From assembly GCA_964421565.1 (NCBI GenBank), contig CAYQXJ010000009.1:85123-149122 (forward strand): a stretch of 64,000 nucleotides of DNA, read 5' to 3'. The notes under the pieces were generated by a model. The model saw only the letters and a program-made list of their open reading frames with translations. It had not been told where the DNA came from and searched no databases. The position numbers and the translations under genes are program-made. How positions within the stretch are numbered: the first letter of the stretch is position 1; each line of letters opens with the position of its first letter. Shown one piece after another: positions 34,040-42,734 of this stretch. Source of the DNA: CAYQXJ01 sp964421565. Lineage in GTDB: Bacteria > Planctomycetota > Brocadiia > SM23-32.

Positions 34040-34260
34040 GGGCCAGTGAACTGCGCGGTATGGATGAAAGCGACCTGCGCCGCGAAATGGCGGACCTGCA
34101 GCGTGAGCTGTTCGAACTGAAGTTCCGCTGGCAGGCGGAGGAGAACCCGGACACGAACCGTCGCCGGCGACTGCGTAAGGATATCGCGCGTTACAAGACA
34201 GTGCTGCGCGAGCTCGGACGTCAGCAGCAGCAGCAAAGTGAAGCTCAGGCGAACGGATGA
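34036..34260 (+). CDS. rpmC: 50S ribosomal protein L29
   Basis: 74 residues, two long helices. The motif LRREMADLQRELFELKFRWQ-type and RRRLRKDIARYKT identify L29. It begins at an ATGA overlap with the rplP stop codon. Confidence 0.94.
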   Translation: MRASELRGMDESDLRREMADLQRELFELKFRWQAEENPDTNRRRRLRKDIARYKTVLRELGRQQQQQSEAQANG

Positions 34261-34583
34261 ACGGAGAGGACGTGGGTGAACAGATGAGTGAGGACGAATC
34301 CAGGCAGGCCAGGCGGGCGCGCGGCGTAGTGCACAGCGCCAGGATGCAGAAGACGATCACCGTGGATGTCACGCGCACTCTTGAACATCCGCGCTATGGC
34401 AAGCATATGCAACGGTCGAGTCGGTTCATGGTCCACGACCCGCACAACACCGCCCGCGAGGGCGATGTGGTTGAGATTGAGTCGACGCGCCCGCTCTCGC
34501 GCCATAAGAACTGGCGCTTGGTGCGCATCATCCGCCGGGCCCCTACGTCAGAGGCCGGCGCCGAAGCGCCCGTGCAGCAGTGA
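34257..34583 (+). CDS. rpsQ: 30S ribosomal protein S17
   Basis: Up to 108 residues. S17 motifs include ARGVVHSARMQKTITV, HPRYGKHMQRSSRF and HDPHNTAREGD. The first ATG (34257) overlaps the rpmC stop as ATGA; an ATG at 34284 is another possibility because S17 usually has a shorter N-terminus. Confidence 0.93.
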   Translation: MNGEDVGEQMSEDESRQARRARGVVHSARMQKTITVDVTRTLEHPRYGKHMQRSSRFMVHDPHNTAREGDVVEIESTRPLSRHKNWRLVRIIRRAPTSEAGAEAPVQQ

Positions 34584-34620
34584 GAGCATTGGATACTGTG
34601 CAGATGGAGATTACGGGCCG

Positions 34621-34989
34621 ATGATAGCAGAGCAGACGGTTCTGGACGTTGCCGACAACACCGGGGCACGCGCCGTGCGGTGCTTCAAGGTCCTTGTCGG
34701 GAGCCGGCACAAATACGGATCCGTCGGCGATGTGGTAGTTGGCAGCGTGATCCGCGCCATACCAGGAAGCGACGTGCAGCGCGGCGAAGTGGTGCGGGGA
34801 GTCATAGTCCGAACGAAGGCTCCCGTGCAGCGTGACGACGGCAGCTACGTGCGGTTCGACCGCAACGCGATCGTGCTGCTGCAGCCCGATGGCAACCCCC
34901 GCGGCACGCGCATCTTCGGCGCCATACCCCGCGAGCTTCGGTACAAAAACTATATGCGCATCATCAGCCTGGCGGCGGAAGTCGTCTGA
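34621..34989 (+). CDS. rplN: 50S ribosomal protein L14
   Basis: 122 residues, the invariant L14 length. MIAEQTVLDVADNTGAR opening and the motif YVRFDRNAIVLL are diagnostic. The ORF is open upstream to 34366 but that overlaps rpsQ. Confidence 0.96.
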   Translation: MIAEQTVLDVADNTGARAVRCFKVLVGSRHKYGSVGDVVVGSVIRAIPGSDVQRGEVVRGVIVRTKAPVQRDDGSYVRFDRNAIVLLQPDGNPRGTRIFGAIPRELRYKNYMRIISLAAEVV

Positions 34990-35005
34990 GAATGGCAGGG
35001 AAACG

Positions 35006-35353
35006 ATGAAACCCAAACTGCACGTGGTAAGCGGAGACACGGTGGAGGTCATCGCCGGTAACGCTCGCGGCGCCCGTGGCCGTGTGCTGAAGGCTATGCC
35101 CCGCGAGCGCAAAGTGGTTGTGGAAGGCGTGAACATGGTCTGGAAGCACCTGCGTCGCAGCCGCGAACACCCACAGGGAGGACGCGTGCGCATCGAAGCG
35201 GCCATAGACGCATCCAACGTGATGCTGGTGTGCGGAAACCGCGAGTGCGAACGCTACGACCGTCCCGTGCGCACACGTACGTTGGTGGAAGATGCCGGCG
35301 ATAAGAGGCGCGTGTGCGTTAAATGCGGCGGCGAGATCGCGAAAGTCGAGTGA
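35006..35353 (+). CDS. rplX: 50S ribosomal protein L24
   Basis: 115 residues. The KOW motif (GDTVEVIAGNARGARGRVL) and the SREHPQGGRV segment identify L24, the assembly initiator near the tunnel exit. The C-terminal end has four cysteines, CGNREC and CVKC. The first pair is CxxxxC rather than the CxxC seen in many zinc-binding L24 proteins, so metal binding is uncertain. Confidence 0.94.
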   Translation: MKPKLHVVSGDTVEVIAGNARGARGRVLKAMPRERKVVVEGVNMVWKHLRRSREHPQGGRVRIEAAIDASNVMLVCGNRECERYDRPVRTRTLVEDAGDKRRVCVKCGGEIAKVE

Positions 35354-35404
35354 CCGGCCCGGCCGGCCCAGCAGGTGGGGGCCGCGGGCCTATGAGAGCT
35401 AACT

Positions 35405-35980
35405 ATGAGTGATACGACCCAGACGACCGACGAGCAGGTTGAGCCACGGCTGAAGGCGTACTACGAGCAGGAAGTAGTGCCGCGCATGATGGAGCGGTTC
35501 GGCCTGCAGAACTCGATGGCAGTGCCTCGGCTCAGGAAGATTGCCGTCAACATCGGCGTTGGTGAAGCCGTCGAGGACGCCACCGCCCTGAACGACGCGG
35601 TGGCCGCCCTTCGCACCATCACGGGCCAGCAACCCGCGACCACGCGCGCCCGCGCCAGTGTGGCCGGTTTCCACCTGCGCCAGGGCATGCCCATCGGAGC
35701 ACGGGTTACGTTGCGAGGCGGTCGGATGTACGAGTTCCTGGATCGCGTGATCAGCATCGCCCTGCCGCGGGTGCGGGATTTCCGCGGTCTGTCACCCGAC
35801 TCATTCGACGGCACGGGAAACTACAGCCTGGGCATCCGCGACGCGGCCGTCTTCCCGGAGCTGGACATCGACTCCCTGGGCACCGTGCACGGGATGGACG
35901 TGACGATCGTGACTTCCGCTGACACTGACCAGGAAGCGTTTGAGCTGTTGAGACTGCTGGGAATGCCATTCCGCCAATAG
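35405..35980 (+). CDS. rplE: 50S ribosomal protein L5
   Basis: 191 residues. It binds 5S rRNA. The motifs AVNIGVGEA, GAKVTLRG-type (here GARVTLRGGRMYEFLDR) and RDFRGLSPDSFDGTGN are typical. A short acidic N-terminal extension (DTTQTTDEQVEPR) precedes the usual start. GTATGAGAGCT-type spacer sequence precedes the ATG. Confidence 0.95.
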   Translation: MSDTTQTTDEQVEPRLKAYYEQEVVPRMMERFGLQNSMAVPRLRKIAVNIGVGEAVEDATALNDAVAALRTITGQQPATTRARASVAGFHLRQGMPIGARVTLRGGRMYEFLDRVISIALPRVRDFRGLSPDSFDGTGNYSLGIRDAAVFPELDIDSLGTVHGMDVTIVTSADTDQEAFELLRLLGMPFRQ

Positions 35981-36021
35981 GCGCAGCTTGAAGCACTTAA
36001 AGAGGGTGAAGCACACTACAG

Positions 36022-36207
36022 ATGGCACGTAAAGCGCTCATCGAGAAGGCTAACAGGAAACCGAAGTACCAGGTGCGCAAGCATAACCGCTGTCGGCTTT
36101 GCGGCCGACCTCGCGGATACATGCGCAAGTTCCAGGTCTGCCGCATCTGCTTCCGCAACCTTGCCAGTGAGGGCAAAATCCCCGGAGTGCGCAAGGCCAG
36201 CTGGTGA
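36022..36207 (+). CDS. rpsN: 30S ribosomal protein S14, zinc-binding type
   Basis: 61 residues, the short type-Z form. CRLCGRPRG and CRICFRN supply the four zinc cysteines, and it ends GKIPGVRKASW as usual. It lies between rplE and rpsH. Confidence 0.95.
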   Translation: MARKALIEKANRKPKYQVRKHNRCRLCGRPRGYMRKFQVCRICFRNLASEGKIPGVRKASW

Positions 36208-36259
36208 CCGGACCGGCAGTAGGGCGGCGACCGGCGGAGAATAGAAGAGGCAATAGACT

Positions 36260-36655
36260 ATGATGACCGACACCACTGCCGATATGCTCACGCGGATAAG
36301 GAACGCTCTTGCCATCGAAGCACAGAGCGTGGAGATGCCCACCTCCAAGGTCCTCGAAGGTATCGCCCGCGTGTTGCGCGACGAAGGATTCATCGAAGAC
36401 TATCGCGTCGGGGGTGAGGAGCCCCACAGGGTGCTGAAGATCTACCTGAAGTATGGGCCGCTCGGCGAACGCGTGATACGAGAGTTGGAACGCGTCTCCA
36501 AACCCGGGCGGCGCATGTACCGAGGGGTCGGGGAACTCGGCCATTATCGCAACGGTCTTGGCATATGGGTCGTCTCCACCAATCGAGGCATACTAAGCGA
36601 CCGGGAATGCCGACGTGAGCACGTGGGCGGCGAGGTCCTGTGCTCCGTCTTCTGA
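36260..36655 (+). CDS. rpsH: 30S ribosomal protein S8
   Basis: 131 residues. TADMLTRIRNALA opening and the C-terminal STNRGILSDRECRREHVGGE motif identify S8, which binds the central domain of 16S rRNA. Two adjacent ATGs (36260, 36263) are possible starts. Confidence 0.95.
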   Translation: MMTDTTADMLTRIRNALAIEAQSVEMPTSKVLEGIARVLRDEGFIEDYRVGGEEPHRVLKIYLKYGPLGERVIRELERVSKPGRRMYRGVGELGHYRNGLGIWVVSTNRGILSDRECRREHVGGEVLCSVF

Positions 36656-36702
36656 CGGGGGCCCCTTCGTTCCAAGAAGCCTGTAAGGAAGGTGAAACTG
36701 CA

Positions 36703-37275
36703 ATGTCGCGGATCGGACAGAAACCAATACAGGTGCCGCCGGGCGTCGAAGTTGACATCCGGGACAATCACGTGAAGGTGAAGGGGCCGTTGGGCGAACT
36801 CGAGCACGACCTGTGGCGGCGTCTGCAGGTCGACTACGACCCGAGCGAGCGAATGCTGCAGGTGACTCGGCGCGGCAATGATCGGCAAAGCCGTGCCATG
36901 CACGGGTTGCATCGATCATTGGTGGCGAACATGGTCCAGGGCGTCAGCACGGGCTTCGAGAAACGCATGGAGCTCTATGGCATGGGCTATAGTGTGAACA
37001 TGCGCGGCAATACGCTGGTGCTTCAGGTCGGGTTCTGCCACGAGGTGACGTTCGAGCTCGGCGAGAACATGTCGGTCGAGATCGAACAGAACAGCGCGCA
37101 GAACGACGTTCCGGCCCGGTTTACTATCAAAGGCATTGACAAGGAGCAAGTCGGCCAGTTTGCGGCCACGGTCCGGGCGGTACGCCCACCCGAACCGTAC
37201 AAGGGAAAAGGCCTGCGCTACGAAGGCGAATACGTGCGCCGCAAGGAGGGCAAGGCATTCGCCGGCATCGGTTGA
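36703..37275 (+). CDS. rplF: 50S ribosomal protein L6
   Basis: 190 residues. Opening MSRIGQKPIQVPPGV and the C-terminal motif RPPEPYKGKGLRYEGEYVRRKEGK-type sequence are diagnostic of L6. The ATG at 36703 is preceded by AAGGAAGG. Confidence 0.96.
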   Translation: MSRIGQKPIQVPPGVEVDIRDNHVKVKGPLGELEHDLWRRLQVDYDPSERMLQVTRRGNDRQSRAMHGLHRSLVANMVQGVSTGFEKRMELYGMGYSVNMRGNTLVLQVGFCHEVTFELGENMSVEIEQNSAQNDVPARFTIKGIDKEQVGQFAATVRAVRPPEPYKGKGLRYEGEYVRRKEGKAFAGIG

Positions 37276-37320
37276 TGACAGCACAGGCACCGCACACGCC
37301 GAGCCAAGGACAAGGGCTAC

Positions 37321-37704
37321 ATGGATAAGAACAAACAGAAGACGTTGCTCCGACGCAAGCGTCACCGCCGAGTGCGCACCAAGGTGGAGGGCACGCCTGA
37401 TCGCCCGCGCCTTTGCGTTTACCGCAGCGACGGCCACATCTACGCGCAGGTCATCGACGATTGGAACCAGCACACCCTTGCCAGTGCCTCCACACGGAGC
37501 CCAGAAATCCGGGATGAGATCGCCCGCGGTGGCACGGTCCAGGCGGCGGCCAAGGTGGGGCAACTGATTGGGCGAAAATGCGTGGAACAGGGCATCCGGG
37601 CCGTGGTCTTCGACCGCGGCGGATATCGCTATCACGGCCGCGTCAAGGCGCTGGCCGAGGCTGCGCGCAAGCAATTCGATGAGGCCGGCACAGACGGCTT
37701 CTGA
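37321..37704 (+). CDS. rplR: 50S ribosomal protein L18
   Basis: 127 residues. RRKRHRRVRTKVEGTPDRPRL at the N-terminus and VVFDRGGYRYHGRVKALAEAAR at the C-terminus are L18 hallmarks; it binds 5S rRNA with L5. Confidence 0.95.
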   Translation: MDKNKQKTLLRRKRHRRVRTKVEGTPDRPRLCVYRSDGHIYAQVIDDWNQHTLASASTRSPEIRDEIARGGTVQAAAKVGQLIGRKCVEQGIRAVVFDRGGYRYHGRVKALAEAARKQFDEAGTDGF

Positions 37705-37740
37705 CCCGGCGAGCACATGGGCTGACAGGCCGGAGGATAC

Positions 37741-38331
37741 ATGGTAGATAGATACGAAGGCGGTGTTCAGGACGAGGTCATTACGATCCGTTTCCATACC
37801 AAGGTGACCAAGGGCGGCCGCAAACTGAGCGTGGCGGCACTGGTTGCCGTCGGGGATGGCAAAGGGCGGGTGGGGCTCGGATATGGCAAGGCTACCGGTG
37901 TGCCCCAGGCCATCGAGAAAGCGACCAAGGAAGCCCGTGGCAGCATGGTCCGGGTCAACATGGTGGGCGACACCATAGCGCATGAGGCGGTGGGACGGCA
38001 CGGGGCCGCCCGAGTCTACCTGAAGCCCGCCAGCCCTGGAACCGGTGTGAAGGCTGGCAGCACGGTGCGTGCCATACTCCAGGTGCTCGGCGTGCATAAT
38101 GTGCTGAGCAAGGTCTTCGGCAACACGAATCCCATCAACGTTTCTCGAGCCACCATGAATGCGCTGGAGGAGATGCGTTCCGTCGATGAAGTGGAACGGC
38201 TGCGCGGCGTGAGTCTGCAGGCCTTCCATCCGCAGGCCAAAACAGAGCACCAGAGCGAAACTGAACAGGCGCCGGAGCAGGAGCCTGAACAGGAGCAGGA
38301 GGCGGCTGAGACGGCCGCAACGCAGCAGTGA
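37741..38331 (+). CDS. rpsE: 30S ribosomal protein S5
   Basis: 196 residues. The double-stranded RNA-binding part (HTKVTKGGRKLSVAALVAVGD) and C-terminal domain (SPGTGVKAGSTVRAILQVLGV) are intact. It ends with a Glu/Gln-rich tail of about 35 residues that is longer than in most bacteria. The rpmD gene that normally follows is missing; rplO comes next after 77 bp. Confidence 0.95.
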   Translation: MVDRYEGGVQDEVITIRFHTKVTKGGRKLSVAALVAVGDGKGRVGLGYGKATGVPQAIEKATKEARGSMVRVNMVGDTIAHEAVGRHGAARVYLKPASPGTGVKAGSTVRAILQVLGVHNVLSKVFGNTNPINVSRATMNALEEMRSVDEVERLRGVSLQAFHPQAKTEHQSETEQAPEQEPEQEQEAAETAATQQ

Positions 38332-38408
38332 CTGTGGACACCGGGCACCAGACCCAGATGCCCGAGCCTGCGACTGCGCGGACTCGATAGCGGAAAGACG
38401 AAGAAACC

Positions 38409-38918
38409 ATGGACCTGAGCGAAGCCAAGAAACAAACCAAGCGGCGGCGAGAGAAGAAGCGCCTCGGACGAGGAAGTGGCAGCGGACAGGGCAAGACTGC
38501 CGGGCGCGGCATGGACGGAGCGAGGGCTCGTTCCGGCTGGTCCTCTCGTGGCATGACGGGAGGAAACCTGCCCCTGTGGCGGCGCCTACCCAAGTACGGT
38601 TTCAGCAATGCCACATTCAAAACGACGTACTCCGTCGTGAACGTCGGCCGGTTGAACGCCCTCGACGAGGGAACGGAAGTGACGCCGGAGACGCTCGCCA
38701 AGCGAGGCATCGTGAAGCAGATGGCCGAAGGCGGGGTCAAAGTACTGGGGGGCGGAGAACTGCAGAAGGCGCTCACCGTGCGGGCACATGCCTTTAGCGC
38801 ATCCGCCCGCGCGAAGATCGAGCAGGCCGGTGGCCGTGCCGAACTGATAGCCGGCCCGAAACCGCCTGTGCGCAACAAGATGAAGGCCCGTTCGGTACTG
38901 GACGTCGAAGAGCTGTAG
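38409..38918 (+). CDS. rplO: 50S ribosomal protein L15
   Basis: 169 residues. The Gly/Arg-rich opening KRLGRGSGSGQGKTAGRG and the GGNLPLWRRLPKYGF motif identify L15. It directly precedes secY as in other spc operons. Confidence 0.94.
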   Translation: MDLSEAKKQTKRRREKKRLGRGSGSGQGKTAGRGMDGARARSGWSSRGMTGGNLPLWRRLPKYGFSNATFKTTYSVVNVGRLNALDEGTEVTPETLAKRGIVKQMAEGGVKVLGGGELQKALTVRAHAFSASARAKIEQAGGRAELIAGPKPPVRNKMKARSVLDVEEL

Positions 38919-38948
38919 CCAAACGCACGTGAACCGGAAGATAGAGCC

Positions 38949-40355
38949 ATGAGCCTGGCCGAACAGCTCGGAAACGTCTGGCGGATTCAAGACCTCCGCC
39001 GGAAAGTGCTGCTCACCCTCGGCTTGTTGGCTCTGTGCCGTGTCGGCGTCTATGTGCCGCTGCCAGGCATCGACGTGCAGGCTCTCGACCAGCTCCTGCA
39101 GAGCATGCAGGACGCGCCTGGAGGACAGTTGCTCGGCCTGGTCAACCTCTTCACAGGCGGGGCGCTCGGCCGAGGAGCCATTTTCGGGCTCGGTATTATG
39201 CCCTACATCAGCGCGTCCATCATCTTCACCCTCATGGCCAATGTCATACCGAGCTTGGAGCAGTTGAAGAAGGAGGGCGCTGTCGGGCAGCGCAAGCTCA
39301 ACCAATACACCCGTGTGGCGACGGTGTTCATCTGCTTTTTCCAGGGCGCCATACTGGTCCGCGGGCTGGTGCAGATGGTTCCGGGCATCGTGCCGGTGCC
39401 GGTTCAGGAGAGCGGCGCGCGGATGGTCGTGTTTATGCTCACCAGTGGGTTCCTGATGATGGTGGGCACCATGTTTCTGATGTGGATTGGCGAGCAGATC
39501 GACGAGCATGGAATCGGCAACGGTATATCGCTGATCATTATGATCGGTATCCTGGCGCGCATACCGGCCGCCATTACGGAGATGGCGGCCCAGATTCAGA
39601 GCGCGGAAAGCTCGCAGACCGTCATACTGAAGTTGCTGGTATTGTTTGCCCTGTTCGTGGCGGTCATCGTGGCGATCGTTTACATAACCCGAGGTGAGCG
39701 CCGGATACCCGTCCAACAGCAGAAGCACGTGCGCGGCCCCAAAGTCTACGGCGGCCAGAAGCATTACCTGCCGCTGCGCGTCAACCAGGCGGGCGTTATG
39801 CCGATCATCTTCGCACAGGCCCTGCTTACGTTTCCTGTGATCATTGCCGCCTCCGCCACGAATGCGCTGGAAGGCAGTGGCAGCGCGTGGTACGGATTCT
39901 TCAAGTCTATCGCGAACGCAGTTTCGCCCGGCAGCGGGCTCACCTTCAGCTACATCGTGCTGTACGGAATGCTCATCTTCTTTTTCTGCTACTTCTGGAC
40001 GGCCGTCATGTTCAACCCGAAGGAGATGAGCGAGAACCTGCAGAACTACGGCAGCTTCATCCCCGGCATCCGCCCCGGCAAACGGACCGCCGATTACCTG
40101 GAGGGCATCATGAACCGGGTAACCCTTGCCGGCAGCTTCTTCCTGCTACTAATCGCGCTGATGCCGATGCTGGTGGGCAGCTTCGCCGGGGGAGGGTACT
40201 CCGCCGTGGCTGGCTTCTACGGCGGCACAAGCATCCTGATCGTTGTCGGTGTCTCGCTGGATCTATGGCGCCGCATCAATGATCACCTGGAGATGCGGCG
40301 CTACAGCGGATTCGCCGCCGGGTCGGGCGGACGTCGGCGAAGCCGGCGCCGGTGA
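38949..40355 (+). CDS. secY: Preprotein translocase subunit SecY
   Basis: 468 residues with ten transmembrane helices, forming the protein-conducting channel. The plug and helix 2 region (LGIMPYISASIIFTLM) and the cytoplasmic loop QQKHVRGPKVYGGQKHYLPLRVNQAGVMP-type sequence are conserved. It ends with an Arg-rich tail. Confidence 0.96.
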   Translation: MSLAEQLGNVWRIQDLRRKVLLTLGLLALCRVGVYVPLPGIDVQALDQLLQSMQDAPGGQLLGLVNLFTGGALGRGAIFGLGIMPYISASIIFTLMANVIPSLEQLKKEGAVGQRKLNQYTRVATVFICFFQGAILVRGLVQMVPGIVPVPVQESGARMVVFMLTSGFLMMVGTMFLMWIGEQIDEHGIGNGISLIIMIGILARIPAAITEMAAQIQSAESSQTVILKLLVLFALFVAVIVAIVYITRGERRIPVQQQKHVRGPKVYGGQKHYLPLRVNQAGVMPIIFAQALLTFPVIIAASATNALEGSGSAWYGFFKSIANAVSPGSGLTFSYIVLYGMLIFFFCYFWTAVMFNPKEMSENLQNYGSFIPGIRPGKRTADYLEGIMNRVTLAGSFFLLLIALMPMLVGSFAGGGYSAVAGFYGGTSILIVVGVSLDLWRRINDHLEMRRYSGFAAGSGGRRRSRRR

Positions 40356-40389
40356 GCAGAGATACGCCCTGTTTAGGGAAGGCGATACG

Positions 40390-41034
40390 GTGAAACTTGT
40401 ATTCCTGGGTCCGCCTGGCGCAGGCAAGGGCACGCAGGCCAAGAGGATGGCCGAACGGTTTCAGATCGTGCACGCCTCAACGGGCGATATCTTCCGGGAG
40501 GCGGTCTCCGACGCAACGGAGCTGGGCCGCACGGTGAAGGAATACCTGGACAGCGGCAAGTTGGTGCCTGATGAGTTAACTTCGCAGGTCGTCGAGGAGA
40601 TGGTGGTAGAGCGCTATGAGAGCTATCTTCTCGATGGCTACCCGCGGACGATCGGGCAGGGCCAGGACCTGGAGCGCATGCTAAGCGCCCGCAAGGAGAG
40701 CCTGGATGCCGTCGTTTACTTTCATCTCGACGACGATGCCGCGATGGAGCGGCTGACCGGTCGCCTGGTCTGCACTGAGTGCGGCGCCAACTACCACCGC
40801 AAGTTCATGCAGCCCGAACAGGAAGGCGTCTGCAACGAATGCGGCGGGCGACTGAAGGTGCGTAGCGACAGCGCGCCCGAGGTCGTGCGCCGCCGGCTGG
40901 CCGAGTATCACCAGAAGACCCAGCCGCTTGTGGCGTTCTACGAAGAGCGGGACTTGCTCGAACGCGTGGATGCATCGCCTGCGCCGGACGAGGTGAGCCG
41001 GAGAACTGAGCGCGTGCTGGAGCGCTATGCCTGA
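40390..41034 (+). CDS. adk: Adenylate kinase
   Basis: 214 residues. P-loop GPPGAGKGTQA and DGYPRT motif are present, with a zinc-type LID (CTEC ... CNEC). It converts ATP and AMP to 2 ADP. The GTG at 40390 is chosen because GGAAGG lies 7 bases upstream and the P-loop strand begins at once; the ORF open to 40243 overlaps secY. Confidence 0.95.
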   Translation: MKLVFLGPPGAGKGTQAKRMAERFQIVHASTGDIFREAVSDATELGRTVKEYLDSGKLVPDELTSQVVEEMVVERYESYLLDGYPRTIGQGQDLERMLSARKESLDAVVYFHLDDDAAMERLTGRLVCTECGANYHRKFMQPEQEGVCNECGGRLKVRSDSAPEVVRRRLAEYHQKTQPLVAFYEERDLLERVDASPAPDEVSRRTERVLERYA

Positions 41035-41075
41035 AGCCGGACGCGAAATGCGCGCCGTCTGCCGAGGAGCTGTGC

Positions 41076-41837
41076 ATGTGTGCCATCGAGCTGAAGACCC
41101 CGCCTGAACTGGCGAAGATGAGGGTCGCCGGGCGGTTTGCGGCGGAAACATTGCGCCTCGTGCGGGATATAGCAGAGCCGGGCATAACAACAGAGCACCT
41201 TGACAAGACGGCCGCAGACTACATTGCAGAGCAAGGAGCCGAAGCCGCCTTCAAAGGCTACCGCGGCTTCCCTGCCAGCATATGCACCAGCCTCAATGAG
41301 GAGATCGTGCACGGCATACCCGGCCCGCGCCAACTGCAGGAGGGGGACCTCCTGAAGGTGGACATAGGTGTCATCTGGCAGGGCTACTACGGTGACGCAG
41401 CGCTGACCGTGCCCGTGGGCGAAGTCTCCGATGTGGCCAGGGACTTGCTGAACGTAACCCGGGAAGCTTTGGACATCGGCATCACGGCGATGAAACCGGG
41501 CATGAGGCTCAGCATGTTGTCGAGCTCGATACAGAACTACGTCGAAGAACACGGGTTCAGCGTGGTGCGCGAATACACGGGCCATGGTATCGGAAAGGCC
41601 CTTCATGAGGACCCGCAGGTGCCGAACTTCGTTCCGTGGCGCCTCGGCCATCGGGACCCCGAGCTTCGCCCGGGCACGGTGCTTGCCATCGAGCCGATGG
41701 TGAACATAGGCACGCACAAGACGAAAGTGCTGGAGAACGGCTGGACAGTGGTGACCCGTGACGGTGAGCTCTCCGCTCACTTCGAGCACACGGTCGCCCT
41801 CAGTGAAAGCGGCCCGGTCATAATGACCGTGCCATAA
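41076..41837 (+). CDS. map: Methionine aminopeptidase, type I
   Basis: 253 residues. It removes the initiator methionine. The metal ligands are visible: Asp in LLKVDIGVIWQGYYGDAAL (two), His in TGHGIGKALHE, Glu in AIEPMV and Glu in HFEHTVAL, and the substrate His in IVHGIPGP. The gene order secY-adk-map-infA is conserved in many bacteria. Confidence 0.96.
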   Translation: MCAIELKTPPELAKMRVAGRFAAETLRLVRDIAEPGITTEHLDKTAADYIAEQGAEAAFKGYRGFPASICTSLNEEIVHGIPGPRQLQEGDLLKVDIGVIWQGYYGDAALTVPVGEVSDVARDLLNVTREALDIGITAMKPGMRLSMLSSSIQNYVEEHGFSVVREYTGHGIGKALHEDPQVPNFVPWRLGHRDPELRPGTVLAIEPMVNIGTHKTKVLENGWTVVTRDGELSAHFEHTVALSESGPVIMTVP

Positions 41838-41842
41838 AGCGT

Positions 41843-41871
41843 TTGCAGTGTTGCATACAGAGTGTTATAAT
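41843..41871 (+). promoter_or_regulatory. Internal promoter before infA
   Basis: TTGCAG (41843-41848) and a perfect TATAAT (41866-41871) spaced 17 bp, just after map. It would give infA a leader of only about 12 bases and allow separate expression of the infA-to-rplQ part. Confidence 0.6.
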
Positions 41872-41889
41872 CTCACAGATTAGGCTGTT

Positions 41890-42105
41890 ATGGCGAAAGA
41901 GGAACCGATACGAGTACAGGGCAAGGTAACCGAAGCGCTTCCGAACGCCCGGTTCCGCGTTGAGCTGGAGGACGGACACGAGATACTTGCTCACGTCTCC
42001 GGCAAAATGCGCATGCGGTTCATCCGGATACTTCCCGGCGATACCGTAACGTTGGAACTGTCGCCCTACGACCTGAGCAAGGGTCGTATCGTGTGGCGCG
42101 ACTGA
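41890..42105 (+). CDS. infA: Translation initiation factor IF-1
   Basis: 71 residues, one OB-fold. The opening KEEPIRVQGKVTEALPNARFRVELE and the motif KMRMRFIRILPGDTVTLELSPYDL-type end match IF-1. No strong Shine-Dalgarno site is visible. Confidence 0.96.
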   Translation: MAKEEPIRVQGKVTEALPNARFRVELEDGHEILAHVSGKMRMRFIRILPGDTVTLELSPYDLSKGRIVWRD

Positions 42106-42179
42106 GGCCGTGGGGCTTGCGAGGCAGGAGTCGAGCGGTTGCACGCCATCTACTCGTCAGCAAGTTGTGAGGTGGAACT

Positions 42180-42293
42180 ATGAAAGTTAGAGCTTCTGTC
42201 AAGAGGCTATGTGAGGACTGCAAGATCGTCCGGCGCAAGGGCGTTCTGCGCGTCATCTGTCGTAACCCCAAGCATAAACAGCGCCAGGGCTGA
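42180..42293 (+). CDS. rpmJ: 50S ribosomal protein L36
   Basis: 37 residues: MKVRASVKRLCEDCKIVRRK at the start, then a Cys and a His completing the CxxC-x12-C-x4-H zinc site of L36. GAGGTGG lies 7 bases before the ATG. It sits between infA and rpsM as expected. Confidence 0.96.
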   Translation: MKVRASVKRLCEDCKIVRRKGVLRVICRNPKHKQRQG

Positions 42294-42318
42294 GACTTGA
42301 GAGCCCGAAGGAGTGATA

Positions 42319-42705
42319 ATGCCGCGCGTAGTCGGTGTCGACATACCGAACGATAAAAGGACGGTCATCGCCCTTACGTACATCTACGGGATTGGTAACA
42401 CATCCGCCCAGGCGATCTGCGACGTGTTGGACATCGACCCCGACAAGAGGGCGCACGAACTGACCGAGGACGAACTGAGCCGCATCGCCAGCTACGTGGA
42501 CAAGAACTTCATCACGGAGGGCGAATTGCGCCGGCTTGAGGCCGCCAATATCCAGCGGCTGCGGCAGATCAACTGTTACCGGGGCGTGCGCCACCGTCGC
42601 GGACTGCCCGTGCGCGGCCAGCGGACCCGAACCAATGCGCGCACCCGCAAGGGGAAAAAGCGCACCGTTGCCGGCAAGAAGGGCGTGAAGGAACTCGGCC
42701 ATTAA
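42319..42705 (+). CDS. rpsM: 30S ribosomal protein S13
   Basis: 128 residues. PRVVGVDIPNDKR opening and RGVRHRRGLPVRGQRTRTNARTRKG-type C-terminus are diagnostic. The ATG at 42319 has AAGGAG 7 bases upstream. rpsK does not follow directly; a methyltransferase gene intervenes. Confidence 0.96.
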   Translation: MPRVVGVDIPNDKRTVIALTYIYGIGNTSAQAICDVLDIDPDKRAHELTEDELSRIASYVDKNFITEGELRRLEAANIQRLRQINCYRGVRHRRGLPVRGQRTRTNARTRKGKKRTVAGKKGVKELGH

Positions 42706-42734
42706 GCCACGCTCGGCCGGAGGCCGCTCTATCC

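Noticed and set aside
36916..38250. 444-residue minus-strand ORF across rplF, rplR and rpsE
   Set aside because: Antisense to three certain ribosomal protein genes; composition follows from their codons.
38586..39764. 392-residue minus-strand ORF across rplO and secY
   Set aside because: Antisense shadow of rplO and secY; His/Asp/Gln-rich with no family motif.
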